Below, in pieces: positions 1 through 6,309 of a stretch of DNA of 6,419 nucleotides; within the stretch, counting starts at the first letter, position 1; each line of letters begins with the position of its first letter. Made by a program: the position numbers and the translations under genes. The notes under the pieces were generated by a model. It made no database searches, was not told the origin of the DNA, and saw only the letters and a program-made list of their open reading frames with translations. The DNA comes from Clostridiales bacterium. GTDB lineage: Bacteria; Bacillota; Clostridia; Christensenellales; Aristaeellaceae. The stretch covers positions 1-6,419 of the forward strand of contig JAAZBR010000051.1 of assembly GCA_012513735.1 (NCBI GenBank). Reading direction: 5' to 3'.

Positions 1-50
1 CCGCTTAAGCGGCGGCCTGAGAACAAGATGCGGTTGCCAGAAAATTCAGA

Positions 51-88
51 GCGTCTTTAGACGCAGCAAGAGAATGGCCTTGAAGGCC
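51..88. repeat. Cluster of short palindromes upstream of the terminator
   Basis: Two perfect inverted repeats lie close together: GCGTCT-TT-AGACGC at 51-64 and GGCCTTGAAGGCC at 76-88. A 12-base perfect palindrome, CCGCTTAAGCGG, opens the window at 1-12. The loops are too short for ordinary RNA hairpins, so they may be protein-binding sites or part of a folded single-stranded DNA end. Frame 1 is open from the left edge to a TAG at 58-60 and frame 3 stops at a TAA at 6-8. Either could be the tail of an upstream gene, but there is too little sequence to identify one. The packing, together with the hairpin at 97-117, resembles the folded ends of IS200/IS605-type elements or REP-like repeats; that resemblance is an inference. 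Confidence 0.4.
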
Positions 89-96
89 TTGTGCAT

Positions 97-125
97 ACCA
101 CCGGCTCTGCCGGTGGTTTTGATTT
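97..125 (+). terminator. Intrinsic terminator of an upstream transcript
   Basis: A perfect 9-bp stem, ACCACCGGC (97-105) paired with GCCGGTGGT (109-117), closes a TCT loop and is followed by TTTTGATTT. There is no T tract on the other side, so it acts in the plus direction. It should end a transcript entering from the left and insulate the ara promoter that begins about 35 bases later. The same hairpin could also be the structured end of a mobile repeat. Confidence 0.75.
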
Positions 126-156
126 GCAGGCCGCCTTTCATCGGGCGTGTCTTTGC

Positions 157-185
157 TTGACAGGCCTTGCTGTGCCTTCTATAAT
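157..185 (+). promoter_or_regulatory. Consensus sigma-A promoter of the ara operon
   Basis: The -35 box TTGACA (157-162) and the -10 box TATAAT (180-185) both match the consensus perfectly and are separated by the optimal 17 nt. The predicted start is near 191-193, giving a leader of about 60 nt before araA. AGGCCTTG occurs in the spacer (162-169) and again at 84-91, with the variant TGGCCTTG at 75-82, so it could be a regulator site. A promoter this strong on a sugar-catabolic operon would normally need a repressor. No classic AraR-type operator (the ATTTGTACGTACAAAT kind) and no convincing cre box is visible. Confidence 0.88.
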
Positions 186-202
186 CGGAACTACGCATAG
201 AG

Positions 203-229
203 GCGCATTTGGGTGCGCAATGATATCAT
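203..229. promoter_or_regulatory. Inverted repeats in the araA leader, candidate operator
   Basis: Just downstream of the predicted transcription start are GCGCA-TTTGGG-TGCGC (203-218) and the perfect 10-bp palindrome ATGATATCAT (220-229). A repressor bound here would block initiation or early elongation. The first repeat could instead form a small hairpin in the RNA leader. No regulator gene is in the window, so the cognate protein is unknown and the operator role is inferred from position and symmetry only. Confidence 0.4.
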
Positions 230-253
230 AGAGCAAGCGGAGGAGGATTTTAT

Positions 254-1750
254 ATGAAGCTGAAGAGGCAATATCAGTTTTGGTTCTGCATCGGTTCGCA
301 GGATCTGTATGGGGAAGAGGTGCTGCGCAACGTGGCGGAGCATGGACGCATCATGGTGGATAAGCTGAACGCTGCCGGCGTGCTGCCCTATCCTTTGGTG
401 CTGAAGCCCACTTTGATTGAGGCTGCCGGCATCCGCCGTACCTTCAACGAGGCCAACGAGGATGACAACTGCGCGGGCGTCATCACCTGGATGCACACCT
501 TCTCGCCTGCCAAAAGCTGGATTCAGGGACTGAAAGAGTATCGCAAACCCCTGTGCCATTTCCTGACCCAGTTCAATGAAGAAATCCCCTACGATGACAT
601 CGACATGGATTTCATGAACGAGAATCAGTCGGCCCACGGTGACCGGGAATACGGCCACATGGTGACCCGCATGGGGATCGAGCGCAAAGTGATCGCCGGA
701 CATTGGAGCGATCCCCAGGCCCAGCAGCGGCTGGCTGCCTGGATGCGCACCGCTATCGGTATTGTGGAAAGCGCCCGGGTGCGGGTACTGCGCATGGCGG
801 ACAACATGCGCAATGTGGCCGTTACCGAGGGTGACAAGGTGGAGGCCCAGCAGGTCTTAGGTTGGCAGTTGGACGCTTATCCTTCCAGCGAGATCGCCCA
901 GGCCGTTGCCGCTGTCAGCGACAGCGATGTCAACGCCCTGGTGGATGAGTATTATGCAACCTATGACATCATCCTGGATGGCCGCGATCCTCAGGAGTTC
1001 CGCCGGCATGTGGCCGTTCAGGCAAAGATCGAAATCGGCATGGAGCGGTTCCTCCTTGAGAAGGACTATCATGCCGTGGTCACCCATTTTGGCGACCTGG
1101 AGGGTCTGCAGCAGCTTCCCGGCCTGGCTATTCAGCGGCTGGAGCAGAAGGGATATGGCTTCGGTCCGGAGGGAGACTGGAAGACGGCCGCCATGGTGCG
1201 GGTGATGAAGCTGATGACAGCCGGCATGAAGGATCCCAAGGGCACCTCCATGCTGGAGGACTATACCTACAACATGGTGCCGGGCAAGGAAGGCATCCTG
1301 CAGGCCCATATGCTGGAGATCTGCCCCTCTTTGGCGGACAGCAAGCCTGCCATCCGTTGCCTGCCGCTGCTGATGGGCAACAGGGAGGATCCGGCGCGTC
1401 TGGTGTTCACCTCCCGCACGGGACCGGGCATCGCCACTTCGCTGATTGACTTGGGCAGCCGCTTCCGACTGATTATCCATGAGGTGGACTGCAAGCGCAA
1501 TGAAAAGCCCATGCCCAAGCTACCCGTAGCCACTGCCTTCTGGACGCCCCGGCCCGACTTCAAAACCGGCCTGGAAGCCTGGGTGATCGCCGGCGGCGCC
1601 CACCATTCCGCCTTTACCTTCGACCTGAGCGCCGAACAGATGGCCGACTGGGCTGCCCATATGGGGGTAGAGGCCGTTGTGCTGGGCAATGATACCACCA
1701 TCCGAGGATTAAAGCAGGAGCTGCAATTGGGCAGCCTGATCTACCGCTGA
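254..1750 (+). CDS. araA: L-arabinose isomerase
   Basis: This cytoplasmic, divalent-metal (typically Mn2+) enzyme interconverts L-arabinose and L-ribulose, the first step of arabinose catabolism. The product is 498 aa, close to the roughly 500 aa of E. coli AraA, and is collinear with it throughout. Diagnostic stretches include FCIGSQDLYG near residue 11, HTFSPAK near 81, DMDFMNENQSAHG near 117 and DNMRNVAVTEGDK near 183. The metal-binding and catalytic positions of the family are all present: Glu306 in GPEGDWKTA, Glu335 in MLEDYTYN, His352 in AHMLEICPS and the His450/451 pair in GGAHH. The ATG at 254 is supported by AGGAGG at 241-246 with a 7-nt spacer. It is the first gene after the consensus promoter, and the kinase gene follows after 21 nt. 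There is no sign of damage. Confidence 0.97.
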   Translation: MKLKRQYQFWFCIGSQDLYGEEVLRNVAEHGRIMVDKLNAAGVLPYPLVLKPTLIEAAGIRRTFNEANEDDNCAGVITWMHTFSPAKSWIQGLKEYRKPLCHFLTQFNEEIPYDDIDMDFMNENQSAHGDREYGHMVTRMGIERKVIAGHWSDPQAQQRLAAWMRTAIGIVESARVRVLRMADNMRNVAVTEGDKVEAQQVLGWQLDAYPSSEIAQAVAAVSDSDVNALVDEYYATYDIILDGRDPQEFRRHVAVQAKIEIGMERFLLEKDYHAVVTHFGDLEGLQQLPGLAIQRLEQKGYGFGPEGDWKTAAMVRVMKLMTAGMKDPKGTSMLEDYTYNMVPGKEGILQAHMLEICPSLADSKPAIRCLPLLMGNREDPARLVFTSRTGPGIATSLIDLGSRFRLIIHEVDCKRNEKPMPKLPVATAFWTPRPDFKTGLEAWVIAGGAHHSAFTFDLSAEQMADWAAHMGVEAVVLGNDTTIRGLKQELQLGSLIYR

Positions 1751-1771
1751 GCATAGACGAGGAGGAACAGC

Positions 1772-3370
1772 ATGAGCACCCATAACCAGGAAGCCCGCGT
1801 CTGTATCCAAAGCGGGCAGGCAGCCCTTGGTATTGAGCTGGGCTCCACCCGCATCAAGGCGGTGCTGATCGGCGCCGATTACGCGCCCCTCGCTACCGGC
1901 GCCCATGATTGGGAGAACCAGTTTGAAGACGGGGTGTGGACTTATTCACTGGAGGCAGTGCATCAGGGCCTCCAGGCCGCCTATGCCCACCTGAAACAGG
2001 AGGTACAGCGCCTTTACGGGCTGCCGCTTACTAAGCTAAGCGCCATCGGTGTCAGCGCCATGATGCACGGCTATCTGCCCTTTGACGGGCAGGGTAAGTT
2101 ACTGGCGCCCTTCCGCACCTGGCGCAACACCATCACCGGCGAAGCGGCCGACAAGCTGACCGCCCTGTTCTCCTTCAATATTCCCCAGCGCTGGAGCATC
2201 GCCCACCTGTACCAGGCCATTTTAAACGGCGAACCCCATGTGCCCGATATCCGCTTCCTGACCACGCTGTCGGGCTATGTGCATTGGCAGTTGACCGGGC
2301 AGAAGGTGCTGGGTATTGGCGATGCCGTGGGCATGATGCCCATTGATGACAACACAAAGCAATATGATGCCGCCATGGTGGACAAGTTCCAGCATTTGGT
2401 GGCCGACAAGGGCTATCCATGGAAGCTGTCGGAGATTCTGCCCCAGGTGCTGCTGGCCGGCCAGGACGCCGGCCGCCTGACCCAGGAAGGCGTCCGGATG
2501 CTGGATCCCACAGGCGAGCTGGAAAGCGGTATCCCCCTCTGCCCGCCCGAGGGCGATGCAGGTACGGGCATGACAGCCACCAACAGCGTGGCTGAGCGCA
2601 CCGGCAACGTGTCTGCGGGCACCTCCATTTTCCTGATGGCGGTGCTGGAGCGGGCGCTGTCCAGGGTGCACACGGAGCTGGATATGGTAACCACACCCAG
2701 CGGGCGTCCGGTGGCCATGGTGCATTGCAACAACTGCACCACCGATCTGAACAAGTGGGTGGAGCTGTTTGCACAGTTTACCCAGGCAGCCGGGCTCAAC
2801 CTGGATAAGGGGCGCATCTACGAAGCCTTCTTTACCCAAGCGCTGCAGGGGGATGCCGATGCCGGCAATCTACTGAGCTATGGCTACTACTCGGGCGAAC
2901 ACATTACCGGCTTTGCCGAGGGGCGGCCACTGCTGACATGGTCAGCGGAAAGCAATCTCAGCTTTGCTAACCTGGCCCGGGCCATTCTGTTTGCCTCCCT
3001 GGGAACGCTGCGCATTGGCGTGGATATCCTGGAGGAGGAGAACGTGCACCTGGACCGCCTGCTGGGCCATGGCGGTCTGTACCGCACCGGGGATACCGGC
3101 CAGCGCTTTACGGCAGCAGCACTCCACGCGCCTGTCTCCGTCATGACCACAGCCAGCGAGGGGGGCGCCTGGGGGGCGGCCCTGCTAGCTGCCTACTTGA
3201 AAGAAGCCGGGCACATGCCTCTGGAGCAGTTCCTGGAAGAAAAGGTGTTCGCCGGCATGGACAGTATTACCCTGCAGCCTGACCTCCGGGATGTGCAGGG
3301 CTTTGCCCGGTTTATGGACCGTTTCCGTCGTGGCCTGGCCATTGAGCGCGCCGCGGTGGAGCATAGCTGA
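1772..3370 (+). CDS. araB: FGGY-family carbohydrate kinase, probable L-ribulokinase (XylB-like type)
   Basis: This FGGY kinase (532 aa) probably phosphorylates L-ribulose with ATP to give L-ribulose-5-phosphate. Visible motifs in order are the N-terminal phosphate loop [13 protein letters not shown] (20-32), a substrate-side MMHG (97-100), RTWRN (115-119), the likely catalytic base Asp262 in PEGDAGTGM, the second phosphate motif GNVSAGTS (278-285), and the adenosine-side GHGGLYRTG (432-440) and [15 protein letters not shown] (459-473). The sequence looks closer to xylulokinase-like FGGY proteins than to E. coli AraB. Clostridia such as C. acetobutylicum are known to use a non-orthologous ribulokinase of this kind (called AraK). 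Its place between araA and araD argues for L-ribulose over D-xylulose; the symbol araB is therefore functional, not a claim of orthology. The start is fixed by AGGAGG at 1760-1765, and about 18 extra residues precede the first motif. The exact substrate is inferred. Confidence 0.85.
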   Translation: MSTHNQEARVCIQSGQAALGIELGSTRIKAVLIGADYAPLATGAHDWENQFEDGVWTYSLEAVHQGLQAAYAHLKQEVQRLYGLPLTKLSAIGVSAMMHGYLPFDGQGKLLAPFRTWRNTITGEAADKLTALFSFNIPQRWSIAHLYQAILNGEPHVPDIRFLTTLSGYVHWQLTGQKVLGIGDAVGMMPIDDNTKQYDAAMVDKFQHLVADKGYPWKLSEILPQVLLAGQDAGRLTQEGVRMLDPTGELESGIPLCPPEGDAGTGMTATNSVAERTGNVSAGTSIFLMAVLERALSRVHTELDMVTTPSGRPVAMVHCNNCTTDLNKWVELFAQFTQAAGLNLDKGRIYEAFFTQALQGDADAGNLLSYGYYSGEHITGFAEGRPLLTWSAESNLSFANLARAILFASLGTLRIGVDILEEENVHLDRLLGHGGLYRTGDTGQRFTAAALHAPVSVMTTASEGGAWGAALLAAYLKEAGHMPLEQFLEEKVFAGMDSITLQPDLRDVQGFARFMDRFRRGLAIERAAVEHS

Positions 3371-3380
3371 GCATAGCTAA
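3361..3380 (+). repeat. Tandem 10-bp repeat across the kinase stop codon
   Basis: GCATAGCTGA (3361-3370) is followed directly by GCATAGCTAA (3371-3380), matching at 9 of 10 positions. The first copy encodes the last codons and the TGA of the kinase gene; the second leads into the AAGGAG of araD. It looks like a small local duplication and leaves both reading frames intact. Confidence 0.7.
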
Positions 3381-3391
3381 AGGAGCACAGG

Positions 3392-4111
3392 ATGTTGAAA
3401 AAACTGAAACAGGCTGTCTTTGAGGCCAACATGGAGTTGCCCCGCCGCAAGCTGATTACCTACACCTGGGGCAATGTCAGTGCCCGGGACCCCGGGACGG
3501 GTTACATTGTTATCAAGCCCAGCGGTGTGGACTATGACGGCATGAAGGCGGAGGATATGGTAGTATGCGACGCTGAGGGCAAGGTGATCGAGGGAAGCTA
3601 CCGGCCCAGCAGCGACACCCCCACCCATGTGGAGCTGTACCGGCGCTACCCGCAGATCGGGGGCATTGTGCATACCCACTCGCCGGAGGCTACCGCCTGG
3701 GCCCAGGCGTGCCGGGAAATTCCGCTGTACGGCACCACCCACGCGGACTATTTTTTCGGCCCGGTGCCATGTGCCCGGGGGCTGACCGATGAGGAGATCA
3801 ATGGTGCGTATGAGAAGAACACGGGCCTTGTGATCATCGAAACCATCGAACAGCGCGGCATGGATCCCATGCATGTGCCCGGCATCCTGTGTGCCAACCA
3901 CGGCGTGTTTACCTGGGGGAAGGATGCGGCGGAGGCCGTGCACAACGCCGTTGTGCTGGAGGAGCTGGCCCGCATGGCGGCGCGCACTGAGCAGCTTCGC
4001 CCCATGGCCCCACCCGCTCCCGACTCGCTGCGCGACCGGCACTTCTATCGCAAGCATGGCGCCAATGCCTATTATGGACAGGGGAAGGATACCCCCCGGC
4101 AGGAGGGATAA
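3392..4111 (+). CDS. araD: L-ribulose-5-phosphate 4-epimerase
   Basis: This class II aldolase-like Zn2+ enzyme converts L-ribulose-5-phosphate to D-xylulose-5-phosphate by retro-aldol cleavage and re-addition, delivering arabinose carbon to the pentose phosphate pathway. The product is 239 aa against 231 in E. coli, and the two are alike along the whole length. TWGNVSARD is near residue 25, IKPSGVDYD at 41-49 and RPSSDTPTH at 71-79. The zinc ligands His94 and His96 lie in GIVHTHS and the third, His170, in CANHG. Asp119 in TTHADYF and the Tyr pair in [10 protein letters not shown] (227-228) match catalytic positions in the E. coli enzyme. Upstream is AAGGAG (3380-3385), and the gap from the kinase gene is 21 nt. 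Its TAA stop overlaps the next ATG (TAATG), which indicates translational coupling. The short tail after YYGQ is extra relative to E. coli. Confidence 0.96.
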   Translation: MLKKLKQAVFEANMELPRRKLITYTWGNVSARDPGTGYIVIKPSGVDYDGMKAEDMVVCDAEGKVIEGSYRPSSDTPTHVELYRRYPQIGGIVHTHSPEATAWAQACREIPLYGTTHADYFFGPVPCARGLTDEEINGAYEKNTGLVIIETIEQRGMDPMHVPGILCANHGVFTWGKDAAEAVHNAVVLEELARMAARTEQLRPMAPPAPDSLRDRHFYRKHGANAYYGQGKDTPRQEG

Positions 4112-4113
4112 TG
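4101..4113 (+). promoter_or_regulatory. Ribosome-binding site and TAATG coupling that set the URO-D gene start
   Basis: AGGAGG (4101-4106) sits inside the last codons of araD, 4 nt before an ATG at 4111. That ATG shares its A with the araD TAA stop (4109-4111). This is a classic coupled start. It matters because it places the true start 126 nt upstream of the TTG at 4237 that begins the uninterrupted frame, which has no clear Shine-Dalgarno. Confidence 0.85.
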
Positions 4114-4215
4114 AAGGCACACCAGGCGGATTTTTCCCAGATGCTGAAGCTGCTGAGGCGTGAGCCAACCGAGCGCCCGGTGCTGTTTGAGCTGTACCTG
4201 AACATGCCCCTGTAT

Positions 4216-4218
4216 TAG
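4216..4218 (+). other. In-frame amber (TAG) codon in the URO-D-like gene
   Basis: The frame reads CTG TAT TAG CAG GTC. The preceding residues NMPLY and the following QVNG fit the place where relatives, as I remember them, have a variable polar residue after LY. One base change from GAG, CAG, AAG or TAT/TAC would create the TAG. The gene itself ends with TAG at 5128-5130, and the Gfo/Idh gene ends with TAG (5257-5259, minus strand), so TAG works as a stop in this genome. Confidence 0.9.
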
Positions 4219-4236
4219 CAGGTCAACGGGTGCAAG

Positions 4237-5130
4237 TTGCCCTCCGATGACCTGGTGACGGCCACCCGGTTCAAAATCAAGGCCTTCCAGCGCATGGGCT
4301 ATGACTATGCAACGGTGCACGGCTCCAAATTCTCCTTTACGCCGGAGGCCCACCGCAAGCAAACCCAGTCCCTCAACGAAAACGCCGGCATTGTGGATGA
4401 AGAAAGCTTTGAGCAGTTCAAGTGGCCCGAGCCGGACGACTTTGACAGCTCCTTCCTGAAGACGGTTGAGCCGGATCTGCCTGATGGGATGAAGCTGATG
4501 GTTATGGGGCCGGGTGGTGTACTGGAGTGTGCGATTGCCCTTGCCGGCTACGATAACCTGTGTCTGATGCTCTACGATGATCCGGAGTTAGTGGGCCGCC
4601 TGTTTGACGAGGTGGGCAAGCGCCTGGTGCGCTACTACGAGCTGGTGCTGCAGTATGACAGCGTGGGGCTGATTTCCTCCAACGATGACTGGGGCTTCAA
4701 CACCCAGACCCTGCTGTCTCCCGATCTGCTGCGCCGCTATGTGATTCCCTGGCACCGCAGGATCGTCAAGCTGTGCCACGAGGCGGGGCGGCCGGTGCTG
4801 TTGCACTCCTGCGGCAACCTGGAGGCCGTTATGGATGACATTATCGATGTGGGCTTTGACGCCAAGCACAGTTTCGAAGATAAAATACAGCCCATTGAGG
4901 AGGCCTATGAGGTTTATGGCAGCCGCATCACCTTGTTGGGCGGCATTGACATGGACTTTATCTGCAGGCGCAGCGAGCAGGAGGTCTATGATCGCACACT
5001 GGCCATGCTGCGCCAGGTGGGCGACCGCGGCGGCTGGGCCGTGGGTACAGGCAACAGCGTGCCCGAATACCTGCCGCCCCGGAACCTGTTTGCCATGCAC
5101 CGGGCAGCCAGCGACTTCGCCAAAGGATAG
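4237..5130 (+). CDS. Uninterrupted part of the URO-D-like gene, possible truncated product
   Basis: This is the 297-codon stretch after the amber codon, opening at TTG 4237 in the same frame as the ATG at 4111. It keeps the barrel core and the HSCGN and GTGNSVP motifs but lacks the first 42 residues. The TTG is not preceded by a recognisable Shine-Dalgarno, so expression would depend on reinitiation 18 nt after the amber stop or on an internal start. It is listed because automatic callers will probably report it; I regard 4111 as the ancestral start. Confidence 0.4.
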   Translation: MPSDDLVTATRFKIKAFQRMGYDYATVHGSKFSFTPEAHRKQTQSLNENAGIVDEESFEQFKWPEPDDFDSSFLKTVEPDLPDGMKLMVMGPGGVLECAIALAGYDNLCLMLYDDPELVGRLFDEVGKRLVRYYELVLQYDSVGLISSNDDWGFNTQTLLSPDLLRRYVIPWHRRIVKLCHEAGRPVLLHSCGNLEAVMDDIIDVGFDAKHSFEDKIQPIEEAYEVYGSRITLLGGIDMDFICRRSEQEVYDRTLAMLRQVGDRGGWAVGTGNSVPEYLPPRNLFAMHRAASDFAKG

Positions 5131-5190
5131 AAAAGGCAGATCCGCAGCCGTATGGGGTCGGCTATCCGGACAGTAACCAACCAATAGAAT

Positions 5191-5228
5191 ACCACCTGTG
5201 CCAGACTGAATCGGCGCGGGTGGTTTAA
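5191..5228 (+). terminator. Probable terminator of the ara operon
   Basis: A 12-bp stem pairs ACCACCTGTGCC (5191-5202) with GGCGCGGGTGGT (5213-5224) around a 10-nt loop and is followed by TTTAA. Two of the pairs are G-U in plus-strand RNA and would become A-C mismatches in minus-strand RNA. The hairpin therefore favours ending the plus-strand operon, although it lies just past the 3' end of the converging minus-strand gene too. A second, weaker stem (AGCCG 5146-5150 with CGGCT 5159-5163) precedes it. The rest of the 126-nt gap shows nothing else. Confidence 0.65.
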
Positions 5229-5256
5229 TGTTGTGCTATTGATCTGAACCTGGAAC

Positions 5257-6309
5257 CTACTGACCGACGTTAACAAAACGGCCTGTTTTACCGGATTCAT
5301 ACGCTGCTTCCACCACTGCCTGTGCCAGAAGCGCCTCCCCGGCCGGCACCTCCAGCGGGCGGTCTTCCAGCACCGACAGGCAGAAGCTGTCGATTTGCCG
5401 CGTGTACAGGTTACCATAGGCGCCTGCTATTTGCTGCGCCTGGGCGCGCTGCCCGTCCTGGGCGCTGTCATACCCGCCTGTCTGCTGCAGGCTGATCTGT
5501 TTCAGGCTGCCCGCATCCACCTGGCCCAGCACCCCTTCGCCCAGCAGGCATCCCTTGTCACCAAAGAAGTCCAGCCGCCAGTCGGCCGCCTCATCGGGAA
5601 TGTTGAAATGGTTCTGCAGGCTGCACAGCGCGCCGTTTTGCAGCTTCAGCACCAGGCAGGAGGCATCCTCCACCTCATAGGGGAAGGTTTGCCTCTCCTG
5701 CATGGCGGCCACCTGCACTATAGGGCTGCCCGTAATAAAGTGAATCAGATCGATCACATGGACGCCCATGTCCAACAGCGCACCGCCGCCGCCTGTCGAT
5801 AGGCTCTGCCGCCAGGCGCCTTCAATGGGCGGGTACCAGCAGGAGAATCGAGCGTAGGCCGACACAATGCTGCCGATTTCACCGGCCTGCACCCGCTCCC
5901 GCATCTGGCGGATGTGGGTGGCAAAGCGCATCATCAGCCCCGTTGCCAGGGGCAGGCCCTTGGTGGCGAATGCATCTACAATACGCTGTCCCTCCTTGCA
6001 GGTGAGGGCCAGGGGTTTTTCCAGCAGCAGCGGCTTACCTGCTTCGCACACCGCCAAGGCTTGTTCCACATGGTTGACCACCGGGGAGGCTATATACACC
6101 GCATCCACTGCGCTGTCAGCAAGAAGCGCTTTTACGCTGTCATAGGCTTTGACGCTGTACTTGCTGCCCACCCGCTGTGCCGCGGGCATGGTGGCATCCA
6201 TCACCGCGGCCAGCTCCCCGTGCCGGGAAGCCAATATGCCGGGGATGGTGCGGCGGTCTGCGATGCCGCCGGCGCCAATCACGCCAAAGCGGAGCTTTTT
6301 TGTGTTCAT
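5257..6309 (-). CDS. Gfo/Idh/MocA-family NAD(P)-dependent oxidoreductase
   Basis: This is a 350-aa cytoplasmic dehydrogenase of the Gfo/Idh/MocA family, whose members oxidise or reduce sugars, sugar acids, inositols and related compounds. The N-terminal Rossmann fold opens with FGVIGAGGIA (8-17). LLLEKPLAL (94-102) carries the family EKP motif with the likely catalytic Lys98. In the C-terminal domain, GGGGALLDMGVHVIDL (173-188) supplies Asp180 and His184, which fit the usual DxxxH catalytic pattern. The start is supported by GGAGGG on the minus strand (6314-6319), and the ATG overlaps the stop of the preceding gene (ATGA). It converges on the ara operon and ends in TAG. The substrate cannot be told from sequence; the neighbouring sugar isomerase-like fragment suggests sugar or polyol catabolism, not a direct role in the AraABD pathway. 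Confidence 0.9.
   Translation of the reverse strand: MNTKKLRFGVIGAGGIADRRTIPGILASRHGELAAVMDATMPAAQRVGSKYSVKAYDSVKALLADSAVDAVYIASPVVNHVEQALAVCEAGKPLLLEKPLALTCKEGQRIVDAFATKGLPLATGLMMRFATHIRQMRERVQAGEIGSIVSAYARFSCWYPPIEGAWRQSLSTGGGGALLDMGVHVIDLIHFITGSPIVQVAAMQERQTFPYEVEDASCLVLKLQNGALCSLQNHFNIPDEAADWRLDFFGDKGCLLGEGVLGQVDAGSLKQISLQQTGGYDSAQDGQRAQAQQIAGAYGNLYTRQIDSFCLSVLEDRPLEVPAGEALLAQAVVEAAYESGKTGRFVNVGQ

Larger units (their letters stand above)
4111..5130 (+). pseudogene. URO-D-superfamily (uroporphyrinogen decarboxylase/methyltransferase-like) gene with in-frame TAG at codon 36
   Basis: Read through the TAG, the product is 339 aa, about the usual length for the URO-D superfamily (PF01208), a TIM-barrel group that includes HemE and the corrinoid methyltransferases MtaA and MtbA. 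It is not HemE-like at its N-terminus; it opens with DFSQMLKLLRREPTERPVLFE, as in many clostridial URO-D-like proteins of unknown function. HSCGN (His232, Cys234) matches the zinc-binding HxC of the methyltransferase branch; a clear third ligand is not seen. NDDWGFN (191-197) and GTGNSVPEYLPPRN (312-325) are also family-like. The start is fixed by Shine-Dalgarno and overlap with araD. Codon 36 is TAG (4216-4218), and the same frame resumes at once with conserved sequence, so this is a point change, not a frameshift. A true pseudogene, a sequence error, amber suppression, or internal initiation at 4237 are all possible. Its role in an arabinose operon is unknown. Confidence 0.65.

Noticed and set aside
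76..88. GGCCTTGAAGGCC as an RNA hairpin terminator
   Set aside because: The perfect pairing leaves a loop too small to form and there is no following T tract.
1..253. Riboswitch or other structured leader RNA before araA
   Set aside because: The leader after the predicted start is only about 60 nt, and only one short hairpin is visible.
191..703. 170-codon minus-strand open frame over the araA start and leader
   Set aside because: It lies antisense to conserved araA sequence and the leader, has no recognisable motifs and is best explained by the codon bias of the G+C-rich plus-strand gene.
2175..2839. Overlapping long minus-strand open frames of about 200 codons across the kinase gene
   Set aside because: They sit antisense to conserved FGGY motifs and read as low-complexity Pro/Arg/Ala/Cys-rich translations, typical of shadow frames.
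3377..4168. 263-codon minus-strand open frame covering araD
   Set aside because: Its length mirrors araD, which is unambiguous with all zinc ligands present; the antisense translation shows no family features.
4111..4236. A separate small gene of 35 codons ending at the TAG
   Set aside because: The peptide matches the N-terminus expected for the URO-D-like protein and the following frame continues it, so it is one interrupted gene.
4588..5184. 198-codon minus-strand open frame within the URO-D-like gene
   Set aside because: It is a shadow of the conserved plus-strand frame, with no recognisable domain.
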